This document shows, piece after piece, positions 1 through 5,345 of a stretch of DNA of 5,944 bases (its first letter is position 1; every line of letters begins with the position of its first letter). The stretch covers positions 1 to 5,944 of the forward strand of contig CACZPD010000089.1 of assembly GCA_902782955.1 (NCBI GenBank), read 5' to 3'. A program made the position numbers and the translations under genes. Source of the DNA: an uncultured Erysipelotrichaceae bacterium (GTDB lineage Bacteria > Bacillota_I > Bacilli_A > Erysipelotrichales > Erysipelotrichaceae). The notes below the pieces were generated by a model that saw only the letters and a list, made by a program, of their open reading frames with translations, searched no databases and was not told where the DNA came from.

Positions 1-786
1 CCGGACACAGCTTCTTTCATCAAAGATCGATTCGGAGAGCAGTCTGCCGTCCTGCGCGATCAGTGTATGTCCGGAGAAGACCAGATCGGTGCTGCTTTCA
101 TCACTGCCGGCAGAAGTATAAAGGTAGCTGCAGTAACATGCTGCACTCTGCTGGAGCACCATCGTGCGTCGGAAATCCTGTTTTCCGATCAGTTCATCGG
201 ATGCGGAAAGATTCACGATCACATTGGCTCCCGCAAGACACGCATGTGTGCTCGGTTTGTCAGGAACCCACAGATCTTCACAGATATCGCATCCGACACA
301 TACACCGCTTTCCGGGTCTTCAAAGAACAGGTCTGTACCGAAAGGAACCTCGCGCCCGTTTACCATTGTCCACGCATTGCGGATCCTCTTCCCGGAAGAG
401 AACCATCTCTGTTCATAGAATTCGCTGTAATTCGGAATATTGATCTTCGGAATAATGCCTTTCATGACACCTTCAGAGAAGAATACAGCCGTATTGAACA
501 AAGCGTTTGCGTGCCGGATCGGTGCCCCGACCGCGATCAGCGTTTCCGGATATTCAGCGGAGACTTTTTCAATCTCCTTCAGACCTTCCAGAACACCCTG
601 GTATAAAGCCTGCTGGCCGAACAGGTCAGCGCAGGTATATCCGCTGAGGCAGAGCTCCGGGAATACCAGTATGCCGCAGTCATGATGTTTGCGGATCAGG
701 GAAATGATCTCCTGTGTATTGAAGCGCGGATCCGCCACACGCATCTTCGGTACTGCCGTACCGGCCTTGATCATCATATTTTTCAT
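1..786 (-). CDS. nadE: Glutamine-dependent NAD(+) synthetase, N-terminal amidase part (cut by window edge)
   Basis: The full enzyme makes NAD from nicotinate adenine dinucleotide and ATP, with ammonia released from glutamine by an N-terminal nitrilase-type domain. Reading from the ATG at 786 gives 262 open codons that run off the left edge, so the C-terminal synthetase domain is not visible. The whole visible part is the CN-hydrolase domain. Its triad residues are Glu44 in FPELCLSGYT, Lys114 in PKINIPNYSEFYE, and Cys169 in CDICEDLW. The spacing between Lys and Cys is 55, as I recall for the mycobacterial enzyme. The start is supported by an AGAGG sequence a few bases upstream. The gene begins 9 bases after the nadD stop and is the fifth gene of the NAD operon. 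It catalyses the last step of the pathway. The presence of this domain distinguishes it from the short ammonia-only NadE. A carbon-nitrogen hydrolase of another kind is the only real alternative and is unlikely given the context. Confidence 0.93.
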   Translation of the reverse strand, partial: MKNMMIKAGTAVPKMRVADPRFNTQEIISLIRKHHDCGILVFPELCLSGYTCADLFGQQALYQGVLEGLKEIEKVSAEYPETLIAVGAPIRHANALFNTAVFFSEGVMKGIIPKINIPNYSEFYEQRWFSSGKRIRNAWTMVNGREVPFGTDLFFEDPESGVCVGCDICEDLWVPDKPSTHACLAGANVIVNLSASDELIGKQDFRRTMVLQQSAACYCSYLYTSAGSDESSTDLVFSGHTLIAQDGRLLSESIFDERSCVR

Positions 787-795
787 ATAAGCCTC

Positions 796-1404
796 TCAGA
801 CATGAAGTATGTCATAAATTTCTTCCGGAATCATTTCCCGGACTGCTTCCTTTTTTTCGCTGATCTCAGACAGGATGTTCCGTACTGCCGTACTGGAAAT
901 GCCGTGATAGCTGTCAGGTGTCTTTACGATCGTGATATAGGGAGCGAGTGTTTTCAGATAAGGATCATTCTCAATGATCTCCGCTGCGTTGTCATCAGCA
1001 CGTTCCATGCATACGATGCCGAATTCCTCCGTGATCCTGTCGATAAATTTCCAGCCGTTTTCGAGTTCACACAGTTTATCCGTGCCGAACAGGAGCCTGC
1101 ACTGCCATCCTTCATCCCGAAGATGACAGAGTGTTTCATAGGACCGCGGCTGTTTTTCGCTGATGATCTCAAAATCACTGACTTCCATCCACGGATTGTT
1201 TTCCGCGGTCTTCCTGAGCATTTCCAGACGTTCCTCATTTGTGAACGCGTAGTTTTTGCCCTGGTCTTCGGAAATGTAATTCATCTTTGTCGGAACGAAT
1301 ATCACAGCTTCCGCTCCGGTTTCCTGCATGGCATAACGGGCCAGATCGATATGTGCACGGGTAGGAGGATTGAAAGCTCCCCCAAACATCAGTGCCTGTC
1401 TCAA
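796..1404 (-). CDS. nadD: Nicotinate-nucleotide adenylyltransferase
   Basis: Transfers the AMP part of ATP to nicotinate mononucleotide, giving nicotinate adenine dinucleotide, in the cytosol. The 202-residue protein is of normal family length. It has the nucleotidyltransferase signature GGAFNPPTRAH at residues 8-18, where Thr takes the place of the first His of the common HxGH form. It also has an RSYETL segment at 87-92, a FGTDKLCEL segment at 106-114, and the ATP-binding GISSTAVR at 168-175. The start is a TTG whose bases overlap the pncB stop (T-TGA). It is chosen because a GGAGG lies 6 bases upstream, and because the first ATG (residue 6) would remove the beta strand needed before the GGAFNP loop. 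The gene is fourth in the operon, between pncB and nadE, exactly where the reaction order puts it. A nicotinamide mononucleotide preference cannot be excluded from sequence, but NaMN fits the deamido route of its neighbours. Confidence 0.93.
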   Translation of the reverse strand: MRQALMFGGAFNPPTRAHIDLARYAMQETGAEAVIFVPTKMNYISEDQGKNYAFTNEERLEMLRKTAENNPWMEVSDFEIISEKQPRSYETLCHLRDEGWQCRLLFGTDKLCELENGWKFIDRITEEFGIVCMERADDNAAEIIENDPYLKTLAPYITIVKTPDSYHGISSTAVRNILSEISEKKEAVREMIPEEIYDILHV

Positions 1405-2918
1405 ATCATGCCTCCGTGCAGCTTTTCGTAAAGTTCGTTTCTGACCTCTGCCAGTTTAAGACTCAGATCAACATAGTGCTGATGCGGCATTTCCGGACGC
1501 AGCTCACTCTCCCAGACACGGTTTGTCAGCTGTTCGCGGATATAATCCTTCTTCTGGGCGATCGTCGGAAGATCAAGAACGATCTCACCGTTGATCATAT
1601 GCGGGATCAGGATCCTTTCAACATGGTTGATATGGATCTTCTTGATCCTGTCGAGGGCATCCGGGTCGAGATTGAAGACTTCGACATCGGTATTGTCTTC
1701 GAAGACTTCATCATCCAGCGAAATAATATCGCACTGTCCTTTTCCTTCTTCATCAAATACGCGCCATGCCATCAGCTTGCCGGGAATGATCGCTTTTGAT
1801 GCGGAATCAGAGCATTTCATCTTCGGTTCATATGAACCGTCTGCCTGTTTGACAGCTACCAGTTTATAAACACCGCCGAAAACCGGATCGGTTGCGGAAG
1901 TGATCAGCTTTTCGCCGACACCGTAGGAATCGAAATGCGCGTCTTCATACATTTCCATCTGCGACATCTTCTTTTCGTCCAGGGAGTTGCTGGCAACGAG
2001 CTTGATATATGGTTTACCGGCTGCGTCAAGGGCTTTTCTCAGCTTCTTATATCCGCGCGCAAGGTCACCGGAGTCGATTCGCGCAGCCTTGACCCTCTTG
2101 TTCGGATCATCCGGATATTGACGGATCATCTCATCATCGATCTTGATCAGGTTCGGCAGACCGGATTCAAAGATGCTGTAGGTATCCAGAAGAAGCGATA
2201 CATTATCCGAATAGGTTTCAGCGTATGCCTTGAATGCGTCATATTCCGTCGGATAGAATTCAATAAAGCTGTGGGCGATCGTTCCGACTGCCTTGACATC
2301 CGGTCCGAATTTCATTTCGGCCAGGCAGTTGGCTGTACCGACGCAGCCGCCGAGAATGGATGCGTATGCGCCGTCATTGCCGGCCGAAGCACCCTGTGCC
2401 CTTCTCGTTCCGAATTCCATGACATTGCGGTGTGTATGCGTGCTCAAACCTGTAATATGTGTTGCCTTTGTGGCGATCAGGGAATGGAAATTCATCGTCT
2501 GCAGGAGATATGTTTCGATCAGGATCGCGCCGACCATATCGCATTCGATACGTACCATCGGAACCTGCGGATAGCTTACGGTACCTTCCCGCAGCATATA
2601 CACATCACCCTTCCATTTATAGGTTCTGAGATATTCGCAGAATTCCTCGCTCATCCCTTTTGTCCTGAGCCAGATGATATCCCTGTCCGTAAAATGATAT
2701 TCGCGCAGGAATTTCAGGAGTTTTGCCTGACCGCAGCTGATCGCATAACCAAGGTTGTCAGGGTTCTTTCTGAAGAACATGTCAAAAACCATAATGGTAT
2801 CCTTGAAGCCATGCAGGAACAGACAGTTCGCCATCGTGAATTCGTAAAAGTCAGTGATCATTGCCGGATTGTCATAATCTTCATCCGGTACATAAGGTTC
2901 AACATGAATGTTTGTCAT
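1401..2918 (-). CDS. pncB: Nicotinate phosphoribosyltransferase
   Basis: Joins nicotinate to PRPP to make nicotinate mononucleotide, the committed salvage step, with ATP hydrolysis driving the reaction. The protein has 505 residues, within the range of the family. Visible motifs are the N-terminal ITDFYEFTMA (21-30), EFGTRRAQG (168-176) for the phosphoribosyl site, and GTIAHSFIE (212-220). His216 in the last motif is the likely phosphorylated histidine. RIDSGDLA (280-287), YGVGEKLITS (332-341) and DPVFGGVYKLV (344-354) follow. The ATG at 2918 has a GGAGG (complement of 2924-2928) five bases upstream. It starts 12 bases after the pncA stop, and its own TGA overlaps the TTG start of nadD. The product is probably cytosolic; there is no signal peptide. 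A nicotinamide phosphoribosyltransferase is unlikely because a nicotinamidase sits directly upstream. Confidence 0.95.
   Translation of the reverse strand: MTNIHVEPYVPDEDYDNPAMITDFYEFTMANCLFLHGFKDTIMVFDMFFRKNPDNLGYAISCGQAKLLKFLREYHFTDRDIIWLRTKGMSEEFCEYLRTYKWKGDVYMLREGTVSYPQVPMVRIECDMVGAILIETYLLQTMNFHSLIATKATHITGLSTHTHRNVMEFGTRRAQGASAGNDGAYASILGGCVGTANCLAEMKFGPDVKAVGTIAHSFIEFYPTEYDAFKAYAETYSDNVSLLLDTYSIFESGLPNLIKIDDEMIRQYPDDPNKRVKAARIDSGDLARGYKKLRKALDAAGKPYIKLVASNSLDEKKMSQMEMYEDAHFDSYGVGEKLITSATDPVFGGVYKLVAVKQADGSYEPKMKCSDSASKAIIPGKLMAWRVFDEEGKGQCDIISLDDEVFEDNTDVEVFNLDPDALDRIKKIHINHVERILIPHMINGEIVLDLPTIAQKKDYIREQLTNRVWESELRPEMPHQHYVDLSLKLAEVRNELYEKLHGGMI
1411..1415 (-). promoter_or_regulatory. 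Ribosome binding site that decides the TTG start of nadD
   Basis: The minus strand reads GGAGG here, followed by 6 bases and the TTG at 1404-1402. An ATG also lies in this gap, but it belongs to the last codons of pncB (Met-Ile-stop) and reads only three codons, so it is not the nadD start. The site is inside the pncB coding region, which suggests that ribosomes finishing pncB reinitiate on nadD. Confidence 0.75.
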
Positions 2919-2930
2919 TTTATCCTCCGT

Positions 2931-3449
2931 TTAAATTATTTCGATCTGACAGGAACGCATAACTGACAGCGCTGCCTGATGGTTTTCCGGTGTTGTGGCC
3001 GCGCATGCGGTCGCTGAAGCGTAAATAGGTGTATTCGGCAGATAACTGCGCAGGAGCAGCGCGTTGTTCACAACGCAGATGTCTGTGCATAATCCGGCAA
3101 TGGTAATATCATCCGGATCCAGTTCACGCAGCATCTCCGCAAGCCTGACGGAACCGAAAGTCGGCTTTTCGACAAAGACTGCGTTCCTTTGATCAAGCGC
3201 TTCTTTTACTTCCGGACGGATCTGCCACCCTTCCGTCCCTTTGACGCAGTGCACGACAGGAAGGTATTTTCCTTCCAGTGTTTCCAGATACGCTTCCGTG
3301 TGCGTATCCAGCGTAGCGTAGATGTGCGTGAATGATTCATCCTGAATCAGCTTGCAGACCTCGGGAACAGTTGCCGGCGCTTCCGGTGTCCCGAGTGCCT
3401 GATCAATGAAATCATTCTGCATATCAATGATGATCAGTGCTTTTTTCAT
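2931..3449 (-). CDS. pncA: Nicotinamidase (isochorismatase-like cysteine hydrolase)
   Basis: Hydrolyses nicotinamide to nicotinate and ammonia, supplying the substrate for the PncB encoded next. The 172-residue protein is slightly short for the family but complete. The catalytic triad can be read as Asp9 (IIIDMQNDF), Lys95 (VEKPTFGS) and Cys125 (GLCTDICV). Likely metal ligands are Asp48 and His50 in LDTH and His67 in VVHCVKGTEGW. The ATG overlaps the TGA of the upstream regulator gene (ATGA, 3446-3449). A GGAGG lies upstream (complement of 3457-3461), so translation is probably coupled to the regulator. Other isochorismatase-fold amidases share the triad. The metal-site histidines, the HCxxGTxGW stretch and the operon with pncB, nadD and nadE make nicotinamidase by far the best reading. 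Confidence 0.93.
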   Translation of the reverse strand: MKKALIIIDMQNDFIDQALGTPEAPATVPEVCKLIQDESFTHIYATLDTHTEAYLETLEGKYLPVVHCVKGTEGWQIRPEVKEALDQRNAVFVEKPTFGSVRLAEMLRELDPDDITIAGLCTDICVVNNALLLRSYLPNTPIYASATACAATTPENHQAALSVMRSCQIEII

Positions 3450-4306
3450 AGATTTTCCTCCAGATACTGATACATAGGATTGAAACTGTATAACGCTGCC
3501 GGTTTTCCTTTGACCATCTTCGTATTGCCGGTAGCCTTCAGCATTTTTTTGATATCCCTTCTGAAATTTCCCGTATCTGTCTTATGACCGGTAACTGCTT
3601 CATAAACATTCTGAATCTCCCGCAAAGTACATTCCTCCGGCAGAAGGTTGAAAAGAATGCCTGTGGAAGCCGCCCGGTTCTGGACAAGGTCGACTGCCAT
3701 GTTCACAGCCTTTATATGGTCCGCCGCGAGCTGACAGTTTGATTCCGGAAGTATTTCGGATTTGGTCACCATGTAATTGTGCTGTGCCTCATCCGTGACA
3801 AGATAGATCATATGGCTGTTCTTTTCTTCAGACACGATGGACAGACGTGACTCCCTTGTTCCGCCGTCCAGCCGGATCACTTCCTTGGAAATGGAAAACC
3901 ATGCCGCGTCCGCCGCGTCATCCTGTGCCTTTGTCTGTCTGATATTGTCTTCGGGTGTAAGGGAAAGATACGCTGTCGTTATAATCCGTGTACGCGGATC
4001 CCTGTCCGCATTGCCGAATGTATACAGCTGACGGAAGTAGGTATGATCCGTAATATTGGTCTCTTCCTCCAGTTCACGCATGACAGCCTTTTCCATGTCT
4101 TCCTTGAAATCGATGAAACCGCCGGGCAGAGCCCAGTCGCCGATAAAGGGATGATTCTTTCGTTTGATCAGCAGCAGCGTCAGTTTTCCTTCGGAAACGG
4201 TCATCAGCACCATATCCACTGTATTGCTCGGATTACGGTACCGGGTCGCGTCATATGCCGCAAGGAATTCCTCCAGTGTCTGACCCTGTTCATTTCTTTT
4301 TTCCAT
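3446..4306 (-). CDS. nrtR: NrtR-type Nudix transcriptional regulator of NAD metabolism
   Basis: Two-domain protein of 286 residues. The N-terminal Nudix domain (about 28-145) contains the box from Gly63 to Ile85: Gly63, Glu69, Arg77, Glu78, Glu81 and Glu82 are all in register, and only the late Gly is replaced (Asn84). A YTFGNADRDPRTR segment (95-107) follows, as is common in NrtR-like proteins. The C-terminal part (about 215-286) looks like the NrtR winged helix: NLLPEECTLREIQNVYEAV and GNFRRDIKKMLKATG. NrtR proteins bind ADP-ribose or related NAD metabolites and repress NAD genes. The protein seems about 45 residues longer than the compact members I recall, the extra part being near 148-192. 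The gene is first in the operon and directly behind a promoter with an inverted repeat, which suggests autoregulation. The ATG at 4306 has AGGCGG 6 bases upstream. With an intact box, ADP-ribose pyrophosphatase activity is also possible. Confidence 0.88.
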   Translation of the reverse strand: MEKRNEQGQTLEEFLAAYDATRYRNPSNTVDMVLMTVSEGKLTLLLIKRKNHPFIGDWALPGGFIDFKEDMEKAVMRELEEETNITDHTYFRQLYTFGNADRDPRTRIITTAYLSLTPEDNIRQTKAQDDAADAAWFSISKEVIRLDGGTRESRLSIVSEEKNSHMIYLVTDEAQHNYMVTKSEILPESNCQLAADHIKAVNMAVDLVQNRAASTGILFNLLPEECTLREIQNVYEAVTGHKTDTGNFRRDIKKMLKATGNTKMVKGKPAALYSFNPMYQYLEENL

Positions 4307-4319
4307 AGACCACCGCCTA

Positions 4320-4334
4320 TAGTCATTTTGACTA
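4320..4334. promoter_or_regulatory. Candidate NrtR operator, perfect 6-base inverted repeat
   Basis: TAGTCA and TGACTA flank a TTT spacer, giving a perfect inverted repeat that extends to 8-base arms with one mismatch. It lies 13 bases upstream of the nrtR start codon and covers the expected transcription start of the minus-strand promoter at 4340-4368. From memory, NrtR sites in other bacteria are AT-rich palindromes built on a similar GTCA/TGAC core. Assignment to NrtR is inferred from this resemblance and from position; repression by blocking RNA polymerase would follow. Confidence 0.75.
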
Positions 4335-4339
4335 CATTA

Positions 4340-4368
4340 ATCATAATAACTGCCTTGTGTTCTGTCAA
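4340..4368 (-). promoter_or_regulatory. Promoter of the nrtR-pncA-pncB-nadD-nadE operon
   Basis: On the minus strand a perfect TTGACA -35 (complement of 4363-4368) is followed by exactly 17 bases and a TATGAT -10 (complement of 4340-4345). Transcription should start near 4333, leaving a leader of about 27 bases before the nrtR ATG. The start point falls inside the inverted repeat at 4320-4334. No other convincing promoter is seen within the operon, so all five genes probably share this one. Confidence 0.85.
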
Positions 4369-4379
4369 CCGAACAGCGG

Positions 4380-4415
4380 AAAAAACATAATAAAACCGGA
4401 AACTTTGTTCCGGTT
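4380..4415 (-). terminator. Intrinsic terminator of the membrane-protein gene
   Basis: On the minus strand AACCGGAA, a 6-base loop and TTCCGGTT form a perfect 8-base-pair stem (4394-4415). A T-rich tract ends in a run of T at 4380-4385. It begins 7 bases after the stop codon at 4423 and lies just upstream of the nrtR promoter, so it insulates the NAD operon from read-through. Confidence 0.82.
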
Positions 4416-4422
4416 CATGGAT

Positions 4423-4926
4423 TTACTTGCTCTTTTTCTTCATCCTTGTCTTTTTACGGCCCTGGTTCATACGCAGGAATTCCTTGACGTATTCCTGGTT
4501 TACAAGGTCGAAATCAACGGCTTTGGTCGTATATTCATCCGGTTTCTTTGCGTTTGTGGATTCGATCGTGAAATATACTGTGAAAAGACTCTTCGCAACT
4601 TCATAGTCATATGAACGCACGATCTTCCACGGATAGAATTTACCATTGGATACAACACCGTCTTCCCCGATGCCGTCACGTGCGGCCGTCAGTGAAGAAA
4701 CAACGATAAATGTCGAAATGATACGGGCATAATCGTATATTGTTTTCTCGCCGACAACCAGGTTGATCAGGGAAACGACACCGATCGCGACGAAGATCAT
4801 ACGGAATGTAGACCACTGCTTGTCGTGGATCATAATCTTTTTTGAATTGCGGATGGAACGGGTAAACATTACGACGGAAATACCCGCGAATAATATAGTA
4901 ATAAATATATTCAGATAATCATTCAT
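4423..4926 (-). CDS. Small membrane protein, DUF5673-like, function unknown
   Basis: A 167-residue protein with three hydrophobic segments at about 4-22, 43-58 and 64-82, then a soluble C-terminal part and a very basic tail (RKKTRMKKKSK). The basic loop after the first helix and the basic tail predict the N-terminus outside and the C-terminal domain in the cytosol. The soluble part contains GIGEDGVVSNGKFYPWKIV (85-103), a pattern of Gly-rich turn, strand, then Trp-Lys-Ile. I associate it with DUF5673-type membrane proteins, whose function is not known to me. The reading frame continues to a TTG at 4956, but the ATG at 4926 is preferred: AGGAG lies 8 bases upstream, and the -10 element at 4956-4961 would overlap the TTG. 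The gene is monocistronic and separated from the NAD operon by a terminator, so a role in NAD metabolism is not implied. Confidence 0.72.
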   Translation of the reverse strand: MNDYLNIFITILFAGISVVMFTRSIRNSKKIMIHDKQWSTFRMIFVAIGVVSLINLVVGEKTIYDYARIISTFIVVSSLTAARDGIGEDGVVSNGKFYPWKIVRSYDYEVAKSLFTVYFTIESTNAKKPDEYTTKAVDFDLVNQEYVKEFLRMNQGRKKTRMKKKSK

Positions 4927-4934
4927 ACTGCATT

Positions 4935-4939
4935 CTCCT
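4935..4939 (-). promoter_or_regulatory. Ribosome binding site that decides the ATG start at 4926
   Basis: The minus strand reads AGGAG here, 8 bases before the ATG at 4926-4924. No comparable site precedes the in-frame TTG at 4956, and the promoter -10 overlaps that codon. Confidence 0.7.
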
Positions 4940-4955
4940 GAAAACTTACCGTTCA

Positions 4956-4984
4956 ATTATAACAGATAATATCCGGAGCGGAAT
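4956..4984 (-). promoter_or_regulatory. Probable promoter of the membrane-protein gene
   Basis: The minus strand carries a perfect TATAAT (complement of 4956-4961). At the matching distance only a weak -35 is seen (TTCCGC with a 16-base spacer, or ATTCCG with 17). The -10 is convincing, but the poor -35 suggests either moderate strength or help from an activator. Transcription would begin near 4949, shortly before the AGGAG at 4935-4939. Confidence 0.55.
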
Positions 4985-4993
4985 CCATGAATA

Positions 4994-5006
4994 TAAGAAA
5001 TTCTTA
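4994..5006. repeat. 13-base palindrome between divergent promoters
   Basis: TAAGAA and TTCTTA are perfect reverse complements around a single central A. The element lies just upstream of the -35 of the plus-strand promoter (5013) and upstream of the minus-strand promoter, a usual position for a regulator-binding site. It is AT-rich and short, so a chance origin is quite possible. Confidence 0.35.
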
Positions 5007-5012
5007 AGACGC

Positions 5013-5041
5013 TTCACAAGGCAGATAAAATGTGTTAATAT
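5013..5041 (+). promoter_or_regulatory. Probable promoter of the 57-residue ORF
   Basis: TTCACA (5013-5018) differs from the -35 consensus at one base. It is followed by 17 bases and TAATAT (5036-5041), which matches four of six -10 positions. A TG lies a few bases before the -10. Transcription would start near 5048 and give a leader of about 42 bases. Confidence 0.55.
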
Positions 5042-5089
5042 AGTTGCACCACCAAGAAAAACTTTTGATTATAAGAAAGGAAAATCGAT

Positions 5090-5263
5090 ATGAGAAGTAT
5101 TAACGGAAACACCATTTTTATGGTGGATTACGAGACTGATACTTCTGTGGTTCATGAGTACATGACGGAAAGTGATTACACTGCTTTACTGAAATCGGAA
5201 CGAGATGGATTAATTAAGATCATGAATCATAGAAATATCGGATCCGTAAACAAAAAAGCATAA
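5090..5263 (+). CDS. Small protein of 57 residues, function unknown
   Basis: The ATG at 5090 opens a 57-codon frame ending in TAA at 5261-5263. An AAAGGA ribosome binding site lies 8 bases upstream, a plausible promoter is at 5013-5041, and a strong terminator follows within about 20 bases. Together these make a self-contained transcription unit, which is the main argument that the short frame is real. The product begins MRSINGNTIFMVDYE. It seems to have an N-terminal beta-like stretch (about 8-24), an acidic middle (EYMTESDYTALLKSERDG) and a basic end (NHRNIGSVNKKA). There is no hydrophobic helix, signal peptide or Cys cluster, so it should be a soluble cytosolic protein. I do not recognise its family. 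It is transcribed away from the membrane-protein gene and toward the lipoprotein gene, with no obvious tie to either. Confidence 0.65.
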   Translation: MRSINGNTIFMVDYETDTSVVHEYMTESDYTALLKSERDGLIKIMNHRNIGSVNKKA

Positions 5264-5283
5264 ACAGCTTTATTTAACTGAAG

Positions 5284-5313
5284 AGCCTGTCCTGACCAAA
5301 CAGGCTTTTTCTT
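5284..5313 (+). terminator. Intrinsic terminator of the 57-residue ORF
   Basis: AGCCTGT and ACAGGCT form a perfect 7-base-pair stem with a 9-base loop (5284-5306). It is followed by TTTTT-C-TTT. The hairpin starts 20 bases after the stop codon. Confidence 0.85.
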
Positions 5314-5318
5314 TGCGG

Positions 5319-5345
5319 AAAAAAAGAGGATCGTTTGATCCTCTT
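5319..5345 (-). terminator. Intrinsic terminator of the lipoprotein gene
   Basis: On the minus strand AAGAGGATC, a 4-base loop and GATCCTCTT form a perfect 9-base-pair stem (5324-5345). It runs directly into a T run (complement of the A run at 5319-5325). The stem touches the last base of the TGA stop codon at 5345-5347. It stands back-to-back with the plus-strand terminator, only 5 bases away. Confidence 0.87.

Noticed and set aside
67..606. Open frame of 179 codons on the plus strand
   Set aside because: It is the reverse strand of the nadE amidase domain, where all three catalytic residues can be read on the minus strand.
682..1431. Open frame of 249 codons on the plus strand
   Set aside because: It is antisense to nadD and the start of nadE, which carry complete catalytic motifs. 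The frame crosses the ends of two real genes and has no family features.
1935..2966. Long open frame of 343 codons on the plus strand
   Set aside because: It lies wholly antisense to pncB, whose motifs and ribosome binding site are clear. The translation has no recognisable motif and reads like a reverse-strand shadow caused by codon bias.
4307..4339. Possible riboswitch in the leader of the NAD operon
   Set aside because: The predicted leader is only about 27 bases, too short for a known NAD-binding riboswitch. The inverted repeat is better explained as a DNA operator.
4043..4614. Plus-strand frames of 115 and 85 codons crossing the intergenic region between nrtR and the membrane-protein gene
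   Set aside because: They are antisense to nrtR and the membrane-protein gene and run through a promoter, an operator and a terminator of the minus strand.
4927..4956. Ten-codon N-terminal extension of the membrane protein from a TTG at 4956
   Set aside because: The TTG overlaps the TATAAT promoter element and has no ribosome binding site, whereas the ATG at 4926 has AGGAG at 8 bases.
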